A DNA stretch of 64,000 nucleotides from Megaustenia siamemsis (GCA_032433765.1 JAVIAB010000051.1:48678986-48742985); one strand, 5' to 3'. Shown: positions 34,292-46,571, counted from the first letter of the stretch. Notes: generated by a model not told the origin, from the sequence alone. A program made the numbers and translations.

Positions 34292-35324
34292 GCCTACCTC
34301 TCATGTCCATTTATTGGTGTAATCTTTCCATATCTTTTTGTGCCTACCTCTCCTACCTTCTCGCTCCTTACAACTGCATTATATACAGTTATTTGAAAAT
34401 GCATTGTCACCTATTACCCTACACGATGTTGAACTTGCCACTTGTGAACGCTGGGTATTATTCTGGTAGCACATATTTTATATTTAGAATAAACAAATCT
34501 TCCATAATGTGCCGTTGAAACACAGGACGAAGCTCAGTTGAAATTAAAAACAGGCCAGATATTTTTTCAAAACTCAATCCAGAAAAAAATATCGAAATTA
34601 AAACGTGTAATAATAGGTTGATAGTTCGAGAGTGGGGTTGTTGAGAGTGGATGTGGGTTTGTTTTGGGCGAAGGCCTGAAGGAATGTAAACAGTTTTACT
34701 GAGCTACTTCACATTGGCCAACAGTATTCTTTGAGTTTATATTTCTTCCTATAATTCTCCATTTGTGTCATGTTTATTCTCGATTAACGATTAATGTTAT
34801 AGATAGAACGAACACGGCAGGCAGTTAAAGTCAATGAATTTTTGTGGTCTTGAATTCGAATGGATTTCATAGTGAGAATATTTTTATTTTAAAATAGAGT
34901 GCATTTTTTTTCTTGATTATCGGGACTTCACCTCGTCTGTGAAAATAGAGGTCAAAGATTTTATAAGACCATATGTAGGGCGATCTGGCGCTTTGTTCTC
35001 CATATCACATACAAATGAGCTGACAGTTGTTTATACTAAGATATATGCGCTCACATGCACTAAGGTAATGTTCCTTATTGGCTTCTGGTTTTATTTGCAT
35101 ATTTGCTTCGTTAATTGTGAACTACAGAAAAATCCCTCTCGTTAATTAATGAACATGATGATGTATTTCTCAGCAACAAACATATCCCCATCTCACCCAT
35201 CCCTGACAGACCCAATAGAAGCGATGAGCGCCGCTGTAAAAGTTACTATTACTTCATGCACAGGGCGCACGGGCTAAACAGTCTATATAATAAACACAAA
35301 CCTTTTCATTGCAATGTTATGTCT
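34287..35324. other. Intergenic sequence
   Basis: No gene or repeat recognised. Short frames only. Confidence 0.45.
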
Positions 35325-35710
35325 AATCCGGCGTCCGGGTTCACCCAGCCTTAAATGTGTACCGAATTTTTTTCTGGGAAAGTAAAGCAACGTATTACCG
35401 ACCACATAATACCCTAAAAAGTATACGCAGATGGTCTGTAAAAATTATGATCATTAACACCATATTACCTATACGCCACTTGGCGTGACGGGTCACTAAC
35501 ACCATATTACCTATACGCCACTTGGCGTGACGGGTCACTAACACCATATTACCTATACGCCACTTGGCGTGTCGGGTCACTAACACCATATTACCTATAC
35601 GCCACTTGGCGTGACGGGTCACTAACACCATATTACCTATACGCCACTTGGCATGTCGGGTCACTAACACCACATTACCTATACGCCACTTTGTGTGACG
35701 CGGCTCGTTA
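35325..35710 (+). mobile_element. SINE S1 copy with 3' end amplified about six-fold
   Basis: Starts in the body (CCGGGTTCACCCAGCCTTAA, then TTTTTTTCTGGGAAAGTAAAG, then ACCGACCACATAATACC). From about 35450 the 3' segment is repeated in tandem with a 42-bp period: GGGTCACTAACACCATATTA then CCTATACGCCACTTGGCGTG. Units carry a few substitutions (GACGG/GTCGG). A 14-residue repeat on the minus strand is an artefact of the 42-bp period. The tRNA-like head is absent. Confidence 0.9.
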
Positions 35711-36999
35711 CTACTTTTTTCTCTTTTTATTGTCATTATTTCTATTTTAGTTGGAATGAAATCACTCTAAAAAATGTTAAAGGTGTTTGACTGTGTATTT
35801 ATTTATATACTTCTCTGTTCTCTATAAATGTGAAGACCCATGAGAAACTGTTTGAAATTGATATTTGATGCACATCAAGGGTTTACCGCTATCACCTTGT
35901 ATAGAGGATTTTGCAATAACTAAGTAATACAAACCCGCGGGAAGAAACGTTTAAGAACCGCTGGTCTATTTGATTTCCAGCGGTAAATGGAATGTCTTTG
36001 ATCCTGTTGTATTCTTGACACTGTCTATTATTCACTGAAGCCTCTTCTCTTTTATCGAAGTGGAAAGAAATACCAAACTTGCTTCTACGTTCGTGTACTT
36101 ACATAAAAGAGAACATAATGTGAAGTGAATGCATAAGCTGCATATGAAAAGCATTAAATTACTTCGTGAAACGCATAGATAATGCAGAGTTAAATACAGA
36201 TAGAGTACAGAACTGACATACACAATTATAGAGTTAGACACAGAACGTACATGATCAAACACGTAACAAATTAATATTTAGACAGAGAGAAAGTCACTAA
36301 TTAAGCACAGATACTGTAAAAAATTATACACAAGGAAAAAAAGATATACGTGAAAAAGGTAACTAGCTACATATGAAGAATGTGGACAATTAAACAACAA
36401 CAAATGGAAATATAAAACGGATAAAGTAAAAAAAATGTACTCAAGAAGGTGAAGTATTAGGCACATAGATCAAGTTTAGAGTTAGGAATGGAGAAAGTAG
36501 TAAGTTTCCTATTAAAAACAAAGAGGATAATTTCATTATTGAGTACCAATTTAGACATAGATGCAATAAATGGAAAGTAAAATCCATTTTCTCATCACAT
36601 AGAATTACAATGTTAGACACATATAAGGTCCAGATTTAAAAGAGGACTACAGAACTAGACTTTGAATAAGTTCATATTATTTATTGTTCTGAAGAAATCA
36701 ACTTTGAAGAACAGCCAAAAAGCATGCTTTAAACGTATATAACGGTAATAAATGCTACATTTTCTTATTTGTTATTGGAAACCTTCTATAACATAATCTT
36801 TATGGTTTTGTTCACCGAGTAAGAGACCTATAACAGTCGACGTAGCTATAAATTGATTCAGTATAGGTTTATACATTATGGATATGTGCGTAGGAGTAGG
36901 TAGGTAGCTGGTGGACACGTGAGAAGATAGGTGCGATGGTAGATATATGTAGATAATATGGTTGGGAAGCATTTTAGAAGGTAGCGAAGGTTAGAGTGA
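35711..36999. other. A-rich intergenic sequence
   Basis: 36030-36760 has loosely recurring phrases around ATAGAGTTAGACACAGA on the plus strand, possibly a very old repeat. No gene. Confidence 0.4.
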
Positions 37000-37455
37000 G
37001 GAGTAAGGGAGTAGGTAATCAGTGTAGGCAGGTCGGAAGGGTTAGAGAGTGAGGAACGGGAGTAGATGGTAAGGTAGGCAGGTAGGAAGTGTTGTATAAA
37101 GAAATACGTGTGTATGTAGGCAGGTAAGAAGAGTTAGATAAAGAAATACGGGTGTATGTAGGCAGGTAGGAAGAGTTGGGTAAGGAAATACGGATGTTTG
37201 TAGGAATAGTTAGATAATGAAATACGGGTGTTTGTAGGCAGGTAGGAAAAGTTGGATAAGGAAATACAGGTGTTTGTGGGCAGGTGGGAAAAGTTGGATA
37301 AGGAAATACGGGTGTTTGTAGGCAAGTAGGAAGGGTTAGATAAGAAAATACGGGTGCATGTAGGCAGGTAGGAAGGGTTTGATAAGGAAATACGGGTGTA
37401 TGTAGGCAGGTAGGAAGGGTTTGATAGGGAGGTATGGGAGTTGTAGGCAGGTAAA
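37000..37455. repeat. Approximately 42-bp tandem repeat
   Basis: About ten units with GGCAGGTAGGAAGGGTTAGA then TAAGGAAATACGGGTGTATG, including shortened units near 37200. Confidence 0.9.
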
Positions 37456-37544
37456 AATTATTTCTTTTCGCTCCAGGTACAACACAGTATATTTCCAGTA
37501 ACTCTCCAGTTTTGTATTATTTGCGCTTTTTTTGTAGCTCCATC

Positions 37545-38232
37545 ATCATCATCATCGAGTGTCATCTCCGCATCGAAGTTTGACTACCATGCAGCGCCAT
37601 TCTGCTCTGTCTCTTTCTTTGATGGTGCAGGTTGTCATAGGCTGACTAGTCCATCTTTTGATGTTACTCGTCCATGATAGTCTCTGTCTGCCTCTGCGTC
37701 CTTTACCTTGTATTTTCCCCTCCAAGTTTACTTTTATTAGGCTGTTGTGTCTTTTAACATGGCCCCAAAATACCATTTGTCTTGTTTGAATTATATTTAG
37801 TAGTTCTCTTTTCATTTTTTTGTTGTTTTAAGACTTCATCGTTTGTTTTCTTTCCTTCAATCCAATTCTACCTTTTCTTCTATATATCCACATTTCAAAG
37901 GCTTCAATTTTCTATTCTGTTTTCTTGTCTAATGTTCATGTTTCTTCACCATATAGGAATGTTGAGAAGATATAACATTTTGCTATTCTTAGTTTTAGCC
38001 CTAGTGTTATTTATTTTGATGTTAGTATGTTCTTTATGACATTAATATTACTTTTTGTCATTCCTATTCTTTTGTTTATTTCAGTTGTACATTTTCCATC
38101 ACTGGTTATAGCATGGTCAAGGTAGTTGTAGTTCTGAACTGTCTGCAGGTATATTCCTTCAATTTTGATATCCATTTGTGGGTTTTGAGTATTATCTTTG
38201 TTTGTTATCATAGTTTTAGTCTTTTTTGTATA
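37545..38232 (-). pseudogene. RTE-like RT C-terminal fragment with ATG-repeat tail
   Basis: Minus strand: DIKIEGIYLQTVQNYNYLDH, SDGKCTTEINKRIGMTKSN (38211-38060), then with frameshifts a RTQ/ENRIENLKALKCGYI block, KRELLNIIQTRQMVFWGHVK, EGKIQGKGRRGRQRLSW and ERDRAEWRCMVVKLRCG, ending in an ATGATGATGATG tail (37545-37556). Same family as 5560-7590 and 19781-20212. The 5' end abuts the 3' end of the I-like element. Confidence 0.85.
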
Positions 38233-38237
38233 CTGAG

Positions 38238-41200
38238 TTATTGAGTTATATGCGGGTCATCATCATTGCACTCCGAACATATCCATAGGTGCTCAAATCC
38301 CCTCCTCAGCAATTCCCGCAGTGTCCAGCGACTGACGACTCCAGTTCTATGTTGATTGATAGGTCTTCTTACATGGCCACTAAGTTTCTCATTTCTGGCT
38401 GTGCCCACTTTAACTCCCATTTCCATCATCCGAAGAAGTGAAGTGGATCTGTGTTTGTCGAGGTCCTGTGCTCTTCCCACTTCTCGGAGGGCATTGATTA
38501 TGTCCGCCCGATCCATTGGTTGCCCGTCCTCAACGACAGCGCAGCTAGCCAACCTGTCCGCTCTTTCATTTCCCCGTACTCCTGCATGTCCAGGGACATA
38601 GACAAAGGTGACCTTACGCATTTTGGATTTCTGCAACGACTCTACCCATTGCATGCGTACAGAGCCCGCCTCCACTTTTTTCATCATGCTCATCGAATCA
38701 CTCAGTATACATGCGTGGGTGTACTCTTGTGACTCTAACCAGTTGAATGCCTTGGTCACTGCCATCACCTCCATTGTCATGCTACTCGTGGTCATGACGT
38801 ATGCACCACTGTCTTCTTTGACTATTCTGTCTGCCGAGCGTGCTGTAAATGCTCATGCACTTCTTTGGTGTCGTCTTACAGATCCGTCTGTATAGATGAC
38901 TGCATCTTTCTCATCGGTGTTATCGCAGATGAGACCGTTGACCTCAGCATTAACCACGACCGGGTTCTGTTTCCTACTTTTCCTGTCGAGTGTGACAATA
39001 CACGAGAAAGTCCCCTTGAATGATGTAGGCACCGGTATCCACTCCTCACCAACGCTGATAATGGTAAGCCCACAGACCTGTTAGATGACATCTTCTGCTC
39101 GACCCACCCATGATTTGCCTCTTTTTAGCCTGGCATCTTTCTCTGTGTTGAGCACGTGGTGCAATGGATGCTCTGTATCTGTACTAATCTTCAGGTATGC
39201 TCGTGCTCTGCGGATCTTGATTATGTCATCCATTGTTGGAAAGTCAAGAAGATACCTCATTGCTACAAAGGGAGTGTCCCTCGTACATCCCAGGATAATG
39301 CGCATGGCTTCATTTTGTATTTTCTCCAGCATATCAATTTGAGTCGTACTGACAGTAAGAATTGCCAGGGCATACTCGATTGGTGCGAGGACTAATCCAT
39401 GGAACAGAAGAGTAAGTAGCCTCTGCTCGATGTTGGCAGCTGCCATGACCCTCAAGGCGGCTAATCCTTTGCGGGATTTTGTTATCACATGGTCGACGTG
39501 GTCCCGAAAACACAGGCTGCGATCAAACTTAACTCCAAGGTATGTCATCAACTTGTCCCTGGTCACCTCATCAGCTCCCATTCGTACTACCCGTGTGGTC
39601 GTATGAACGATATGATTGTTAAGGGAGAACCATGTAAGTGATGCTTTATTAGGATTAACCAAGGCACCTGAAACCCCACACCAGGAAGAAATGCGATCAA
39701 GTGCGATCTTGCATTGTGGAGGCGATTCCCCGTCTGTCTCTTCCCTGTCGATATACCAGAATATCATCAGCAAAAGTCATAGTTCTTCCTCTCCCATCCA
39801 GCTGTTGCTCCGTGATCGTTATTGTGTACACGTTAAATAGAACTGGTGACAATGGTGAGCCTTGTGGCAGCCCTGGACAATGGATGTTGGCTCGGAAGAC
39901 CAACTTCCACATCTGAGTATCACCTTCCTCTGAAACAGTGCTGCAGCGATCCATCTATTGAGGAAGGGGTGCACCGCAAGTTTGAGGAGCATATGCATGA
40001 GATATTCACATGGTACCCTATTGTATGCATCCTCCAGATCTATAGCAGCAGCACATGTCTCCTCTCGTCTGTGGAAGCCTTCGAAGACGTCATAAGCAAA
40101 GACTGCCGCGTGAAGCCATGTCTCTTTGTTATATCATAACCATTATATAACCTCCGAGTGTGGGTGGGAATACGTGTTTCTGTTCAAGGTGACAGGTGAG
40201 GATACGGGCAACTATTTTCTTCAGCAGTTTGTCCGCAGTGTTCTGCATTGCGATGATTCTGTAGGCACTGATCTGAGAATGGTCCTTGTTTGGCTTCGGT
40301 AGCGGTTGTAAGTAGCTGTGTAGCCACTCCTTAATCTGGTCACTCCGAATGATGGCATTAAACTCATTAGCCAGTTTTGTCAAGTCGTCGTCAGCTAAAT
40401 CACCTATGTCATCGTACCGAGCACCATCTGGACCAGGAACAGTGTTGTGTGACCTTTTAAGTGTCGTGCGCATGGTATCGGTTGTGATTGTGAGATCTTC
40501 TTCCAGCACTACATCCTTACACAATTTGGGCAGCGATCCCCGTATCTTCATTCTTACAGCCTCATTTCTTTGGTCCGTCTGTTCATGTAGCGGGCAAGCA
40601 GGGCCTTTCCTTTGCTCTCATCAGATTTGTGCCATATCCGGCCTGTTCTCTGAAAGTCTGGTATGCTTCTGTGTCGTGTTGTGCCATTCATGCTCTAATG
40701 AAGGCGCCAGAATGTGGCGAGCGATTTTTCTGAGCAAACTTTTTTACAGACGTCTTCCCATTTGACATCCTTAGCCTGCTTAGCACATAGTTTAAAGTGT
40801 ATCATTTTTTGGTCGACCTCTACTTTCAGACACTTCAAGAGCTCAGGTTGTGTTCTTCCATTATTTCTGGCTTTCTGCCATGTTTTGGCCGTTTGCCTCT
40901 TGCTCCGCCACGCTTCCTCGACTTCTACGTTCCACCAGGGTGGCTGCGCCCATCTCTCCTGCATCCTACGAGGGACACTTTGTTTTCTATGTCTGAGTTT
41001 GCTAATGACGTCCTGCTCTGTTTTCTCGTAGTGGAATGTGTGGAGCTTCCTTTTCTTGCTTCTATTTCTGCTTTTCTAAATTAGGAGGACACATGGATTG
41101 TGATCACTTCCGTGGAACCCCAGTGCACTCCACCTGCAACCCTCTGCGAATGTGGAAGACATTAGTGCAAGGTCTATGACACTATCAAAGTCCCCTGGTC

Positions 41201-41820
41201 GAGTGGCCATTCTTGTTGCCCTTCCATCATTCAAGCACACTAAATCGACCGACACTAGTGCGTTCTCTTGGTCTTCTCCCTGCTTGTTGATTATGACGTT
41301 ACCCCACTTGTTTCCTCTAGCATTAAAGTCTCCGCAGAAAATGGCGTTCTCTTCATGGAACTCGAAGATATTCTGCCATTGCTGTGTGTTCACCTTCCCA
41401 TTACAGGCATACACATTTACAATCACGAAATGAACTGTGGACTCCACCCTAACCGCATGTACCTGCAATTCTGCACTGTCCCACGCAGACATATCAACCT
41501 CAGCTGCCACCATATTGTTGCGCACAAGGATGGCCTGTCCAAAGTGTCGCCTATTGTAGAAACAATGAAAACCAGGAGTATTTACTGTCCTGTCACCAAG
41601 AAGAGTTTCTTGTAAAACCATTATATCGGCGCCGCACAGTAGCTTATCAAGAATGGGCCGTCGTTGATTTATGGACCCACAATTCCAATATGTAACGCGC
41701 ACATACTTTAGCCCTAGCCTCTCACACTTCGACATTTTAACACCACCTCTTTTACCTAATCGTGTTTTCCTTCTTCGATGTTGTCGTTTGGGATGCATCT
41801 GAATACTTACCGTCGTCATA
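38238..41820 (-). pseudogene. I/Nimb-like non-LTR retrotransposon, nearly full length
   Basis: Minus-strand polyprotein in the order endonuclease, RT, RNase H, about 1190 codons. Endonuclease (41819-41076): YWNCGSINQRR, VLQETLLG, CGDFNARGNKWG and GSDHNPCVLL, so the Asn, Glu, Asp and His active-site positions are present. RT: SHNTVPGPDG (40450), YRIIAMQNTADKLLKK, a broken DLEDAYNRVP region near 40040, GLPQGSPLSPVLFNVYT and FADDILVY (near 39765), MTYLGVKFDRS. RNase H: IYTDGSV (38900), MEVMAVTKAF, ILSDSMSMMKK and GHAGVRGNERADRLA. Defects: TAG at 41076-41078 and 40695-40697, TAA at 39081-39083, TGA at 38853-38855, and a frame change of about 0.8 kb from near 40560 to 39770. It ends in ATGATGATG and AATAACTC-type sequence. 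No separate ORF1 is seen. A 3' fragment lies at 60735-61240. Confidence 0.92.
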
Positions 41821-42290
41821 GTATAATAGACGATTTTGTCGCTGAACGTCGATGCTGTGGATGGTCTAGACTCACGTGCATTTACTCAGTCGCACGGTCC
41901 AGAACCCGTTTCCATGTTATAAACTGGCCAACTCCAGTAAATAGCTCTGCAGCACGCGGATACACTGTGTGTTTTTTACAAATGAAATGAGTTACGCGTC
42001 ATTGACGACAGTCCGGCGAAATAAAAACCGCCATATTTTGACGAGTTCAATAGCGCAATCAACAACAAAGATGAGTATCAGTGATCAAATAAATAAATTG
42101 TGACAAAATGCAATTAATAAAAAGAAGCATAGTGATTTACATCAAATAGAATGCGCGTACAATCACATGATCCCTTCAAATATCAATAAAAACAAACAAA
42201 TAAACAGAAAAGTTCACTGGAAATCAGCACTTATCTGTGAGTCCACTGAAGAAGACAGCGAACAGGGCGCCATATTCCCCGGAAGTCTTT
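41821..42290 (-). promoter_or_regulatory. Putative 5' untranslated/promoter region of the I-like element
   Basis: Sequence upstream of the endonuclease start on the minus strand contains two phrases close to the YY1 core on the plus strand: AACCGCCATATTTTG (42026-42040) and GGGCGCCATATTCCCCGG (near 42264-42282). Some LINE promoters, such as human L1, use a YY1 site. Here it is only a motif match. No TATA box was assigned. Confidence 0.3.
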
Positions 42291-42339
42291 TTTGATATTC
42301 ATATATAATTCATATTTTTTGTTTGTCATGTTTATTTTA

Positions 42340-42500
42340 TTAAGTCATGGTTGCCCATCTTTAGGATTATCTGCTAGTAGTACAGTATCATCAGCATATT
42401 TGTAGCTCCACGCGTTTGAATTTGCATTGTACAGCCTGATGTTCTTGATCATGTTTATAACGAAGACAAGACTAGATCACAAACCCCCTTGATAGACACA
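42340..42500 (-). pseudogene. RTE-like RT palm fragment
   Basis: Minus strand reads IKNIRLYNANSNAWSYKYAD then DTVLLADNPKDGQP, i.e. the YADD catalytic motif and flank, with degraded ends. Confidence 0.75.
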
Positions 42501-43454
42501 TAGATTTCCATGTTTCCTTTTATGACTCCAGGGAAGAAAAGTTTTAAAAACACTGCGGGATTGCATCACCGTAGAAGAGGCGTTGAAAGATCATGAAATC
42601 TATTGGGACACCCGGGTGCATTAAACGATTCTATTTTAAAAAAAAACAGCTTGTTGAAATTTATATTTAAAACGTAGAGCTATGGTGTCTTACAGGGAAG
42701 GTGTAGATATAACGTCAAATAAGAAACGATGCAAATAAAGGATGGATGTCCCAAAAACTGAGTTACCTGTAGTTATGTTACACTCTAGTAGAGTTTAAGC
42801 AAATAGATACCAACTCACTTTGCTTAGAAAAAATTAGAAAGGAAGGATCAAGAAATATGTGTTTAGAAAGGTAGATGGATGGAGCTGAATTTAATTGTTA
42901 TTACTTAAGATTTCAGGTAATCAAAGCAATGTTCTTGCCTGCTCCTCAAGTGTATTACAAATGTTTGTGTTCATAGAGGCAATGAAATGGATTAAACTAT
43001 TTCAGACAAATATAAATACAAATAACTATATATAGGACTTTCAAAGAAGCCAAGGTATTTCATCAGCAAAGTGTGTGTATTACGTTCCAGAAAATTATAT
43101 CCACGAATATACATTATGTGGGACCACACCTACATTACCAATTTGTTTTCGAGTATTGAAGCTTAGTGTATACTAAGTTGAATACCCTCTATTTATAAGC
43201 AATTAATATAATATGGTTATGCATTTATGAGCAAATAATGTGATAAGGTCCTGTAGTAATAAGTTATCATATGAAATATCGAACATTGCAAACGTCGCTG
43301 TTCTCTATCACGTGAATGATATTTCTAGATTCAACAACATGACATTCATTCATTAACACAGTGCACTTCAGAATTTATCACCACAGAGAAGGGGTCGATA
43401 AAAAGTCCTTTCCAGCCTATGACATATGCAGTTGACAGCTAGATTGCTCGAGTC
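42501..43454. other. AT-rich intergenic sequence
   Basis: No feature recognised. Confidence 0.45.
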
Positions 43455-43946
43455 CGACGATCTTTGCTCTTAAGCATCATACTTTGCTCCTAAGCATCAT
43501 ACCTTGCTATTAAGCATCATACTTTGCTCCTAAGCATCATACCTTGCTCCTAAGCATCATACTTTGCTATTAAGCATCATACTTTGCTCTTAAGCATCAT
43601 ACTTTGCCCCTAAGCATCATACTTTGCTATTAAGCATCATACTTTGCTCTTAAGCATCATACTTTGCTCCTAAGCATCATACTTTGCTATTAAGCATCAT
43701 ACTTTGCTCCTAAGCATCATACTTTGCTCCTAAGCATCATACTTTGCTATTAAGCATCATACTTTGCTCCTAAGCATCATACTTTGCTCCTAAGCATCAT
43801 ACTTTGCTATTAAGCATCATACTTTGCTCCTAAGCATCATACTTTGCTATTAAGCATCATACTTTGCTCCTAAGCATCATACTTTGCTCTTAAGCATCAT
43901 ACTTTGCTCCTAAGCATCATACTTTGCTATTAAGCATCATACTTTG
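43455..43946. repeat. 20-bp minisatellite, left part
   Basis: About 24 units of TTTGCTCCTAAGCATCATAC, with CTCC, CTAT and CTCT variants. The array is interrupted at 43947 by repeat A and resumes at about 44619. Confidence 0.97.
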
Positions 43947-44618
43947 CAAAAGGAGCGAAATTTTATGTACGACATTTTTGTGTGCTACGTCATCGTAATG
44001 GCTCATCATACATCCCTAGGCCGGCCGTACGACAATCTTACGGTCTGTTGTTTGATGTGCGACGGGGATAATCTGACGACTAATTGTGTCTAGATTTCGG
44101 AATTGGAGTCAACAACGATGACCTAACATCATCAAGCGCTATACATTTTTTTTTAAATACGACGATCATCATTTTCAAGAGGACGTGAACTCCCAGTATA
44201 TTGTGGATAGGCGGTGGGAACCATTGAAGGCTATGCATGAAAAGTGTTCATTGTTGCAGTTTACTCATATTCCAAGTCCGGCTTTTTGCAGGAGCTACTG
44301 AGTTAAGTGCTCTGTGCATAATGTGATGTGTGTCTCATCCATTTTGATCATGTTTCGATATTCCAATTGTTTACGATGAATGATGATATCGTATGACAGG
44401 GAACAGTTGGCTGTGTTCACTTTCTGCCCGGTTTCGCCTTATATCTTTTGGCGTGTGCTGAGACTGCTACGATGGGGACTACAGTACCTTTCTTTGTTTG
44501 GGAGATGATATATTAATTCGGATGATTATGCTGGCACGGGCGGTTGAGCTATTATGGATTTTAACTCGTTTGCAGTGATACCGGAGCCTTCCATAACCAA
44601 ATAACAAATAACCAAATC
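43947..44618 (-). repeat. Dispersed repeat A, copy 2, inserted in a minisatellite
   Basis: Reverse complement of 10038-10592 plus 11151-11205, continuous here. Both edges abut 20-bp minisatellite sequence (ATCATACTTTGC before, AATCATACTTTGCTC after), so it inserted into the array. The duplication cannot be measured because the target is itself repetitive. No coding capacity. Confidence 0.85.
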
Positions 44619-44650
44619 ATACTTTGCTCTTAAGCATCATACTTTGCCCA
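44619..44650. repeat. 20-bp minisatellite, right remnant
   Basis: About one and a half further units, ATCATACTTTGCTCTTAAGC and onward. Confidence 0.85.
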
Positions 44651-45394
44651 GGGCCTGTATTGTATCTCGTCATGAGTCCATGTTCTGGAGCCTCTCAACC
44701 TCTGAAAGAGAGCTCATGTCGCACACGGCTGTACTCACTACAGTACATACTCACTACAGAACATTACTCACTACAGTACAGTGCACGCTAGGATTCATTA
44801 GAACAATTGCGTACAATCACAAGAAGTGTTCACAAATTCAGCACACACCTGCAGTCATCAACACATCACACTCATTTCAGTCAACAAACACACCAGCTGG
44901 ACACTTATTGTATTTGTTAATCTTTCCTACCCCAAAATTCACCCCTTCTGCTACCTCATTTATACTCTCTATACACAATGGCTAATGTGTTTGTTTGTCT
45001 GTGTTTCCCCCACCCCCGTAACCTCTCTTGACCTAGATTTTAGCGCGAGAAATGAGTTTACAACAGGCCAGAAGTGTTAAACTCGCATATAGGTCAATCA
45101 ACTCAGTATAAGGGGGATTATGAATGTCATTTCAAATAAAATTCTATTGGCCTCTGTTATAAAAAAACACAAAAACACTTATTGAACGTATATTTTGAAG
45201 TATGTCATGTGTACACAATTGTATTATTAATATTGGTGTTTTCGTTTGATTATAGCGAAATACTTTATTATTATTATTGTGTGATTTCATGTTCGCACAG
45301 TTCACCACGCATAGTTGATTTGTAAACAGTACATATTTATAATGTAAGTAAGAATGGAATTTTTACGAGGCACAGTATTTATTTGTCCTTTCGT
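44651..45394. other. Intergenic sequence
   Basis: Short ACTCACTACAGTACA repeats at 44735-44785. Nothing else recognised. Confidence 0.45.
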
Positions 45395-45975
45395 TCGTCT
45401 GTCTGTCTGTCTGTCCGTCCCTTCAGCCGTCCTGTTCGTCTGTCTGTCCGTCCCTTCAGCCGTCTTTTTCGTCTGTCTGTCTGTCCGTCCCTTCAGCCGT
45501 CCTGTTCGTCTGTCTGTCTGTCCGTCCGTCCCTTCAGCCGTCCTGTTCGTCTGTCTGTCTGTCCGTCCGTCCCTTCAGCCGTCCTGTTCGTCTGTCTGTC
45601 TGTCCGTCCGTCCCTTCAGCCGTCCTGTTCGTCTGTCTGTCTGCCCGTCCCTTCAGCTGTCCTGTTCGTCTGTCTGTCTGTCCGTCCCTTCAGCCGTCCT
45701 GTTCGTCTGTCTGTCTGTCCGTCCCTTCAGCCGTCCTGTTCGTCTGTCAATCTGTCCGTCCCTTCAGCCGTCCTTTCAGCTGTCCTGTTCGTCTGTCTGT
45801 CCATCCCTTCAGCCGTCCTGTTCATCTGTCTGTCTGTCCGTCCCTTCAGCCGTCCTGTTCGTCTGTCTGTCTGTCCGTCCCTTCAGCCGTCCTGTTCGTC
45901 TGTCTGTCTGTCTGTCCGTCTGTCTGTCCGTCCCTTCAGCCGTCCCTTCAGCCGTCCTGTTCGTCTGTCTGTCTA
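45395..45975. repeat. Approximately 37-bp minisatellite rich in CTGT
   Basis: About 15 units alternating CGTCTGTCTGTCTGTCCGTC with CCTTCAGCCGTCCTGTT. Unit length varies by four through gain or loss of TCTG/TCCG. Confidence 0.95.
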
Positions 45976-46279
45976 CTTTGAGATACCTCTTGTTGTCAAA
46001 CATACAAACACACATCGACGTACCGTCTCGATTTCCGCACGTTCATTGTAGTAAGGACATGAAGTTGTTCAATTGTTCAATGAATTAATTAATATATGAA
46101 GGTCATTAACTATTAAGACACCACTGGCAATATTATTGCTGCATCTGCTGAGTGTTTGCTGACAGTGAATAGTATTATATAACAAAATAATACATGATGC
46201 CAAGAGCATATATTTACAACAAATAATGACCAGTTTCTTGTTTCTTGATAAAAATATCTGAAAGCACTTACTGATAAGT
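45976..46279. other. Intergenic sequence
   Basis: No feature recognised. Confidence 0.4.
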
Positions 46280-46544
46280 CATGGGAGCCGCGATAGCTCA
46301 GTGGTTAGTGAACTGGGCTACAAAGAACAAGAGGTAGGGTTCGATCCCAACCGACGGCTTCCGGTTCACCCAGCCTTAAATGGGTACCGGATTTTTTTCT
46401 GGAAAAGTAAAACGCCACGGACGTAATACCGACCACATTACCCCAAAAATCATGTGCCGAAGGTCTGTAAAATTTATGGCCACCCACACTATATTCCCTA
46501 TACGCCATTTGGCGTGACGGAGGCTCTTTACTTTCTTACTTAGT
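46280..46544 (+). mobile_element. SINE S1, full-length copy
   Basis: Complete head GGGAGCCGCGATAGCTCAGT with A box, B box GGTTCGATCCC, body AAATGGGTACCGG, and the 3' palindrome and TACTT-type tail. TGATAAGT at 46272-46279 and 46545-46552 is a candidate 8-bp duplication. Confidence 0.9.
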
Positions 46545-46552
46545 TGATAAGT

Positions 46553-46571
46553 ATATATATATATATATATA
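46553..46571. repeat. (TA)n microsatellite
   Basis: Short TA run next to the SINE. Confidence 0.9.

Noticed and set aside
35395..35736. 113-codon frame with 14-residue repeats
   Set aside because: Product of the 42-bp amplified SINE end.
43455..43946. CRISPR-like array of short repeats
   Set aside because: Contiguous 20-bp units without spacers, in a eukaryotic repeat context; no cas genes.
44644..45080. Small secreted peptide genes
   Set aside because: Frames of 84-113 codons without signal peptide, cysteine pattern or domain.
45354..46088. 244-codon Ser/Cys/Val-rich secreted-looking protein
   Set aside because: Reads through a CTGT-rich minisatellite; a parallel overlapping frame gives an equivalent peptide.
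46284..46360. Functional tRNA gene
   Set aside because: A and B boxes are present, but the arms do not pair as a tRNA and the sequence continues as a SINE found at several loci.
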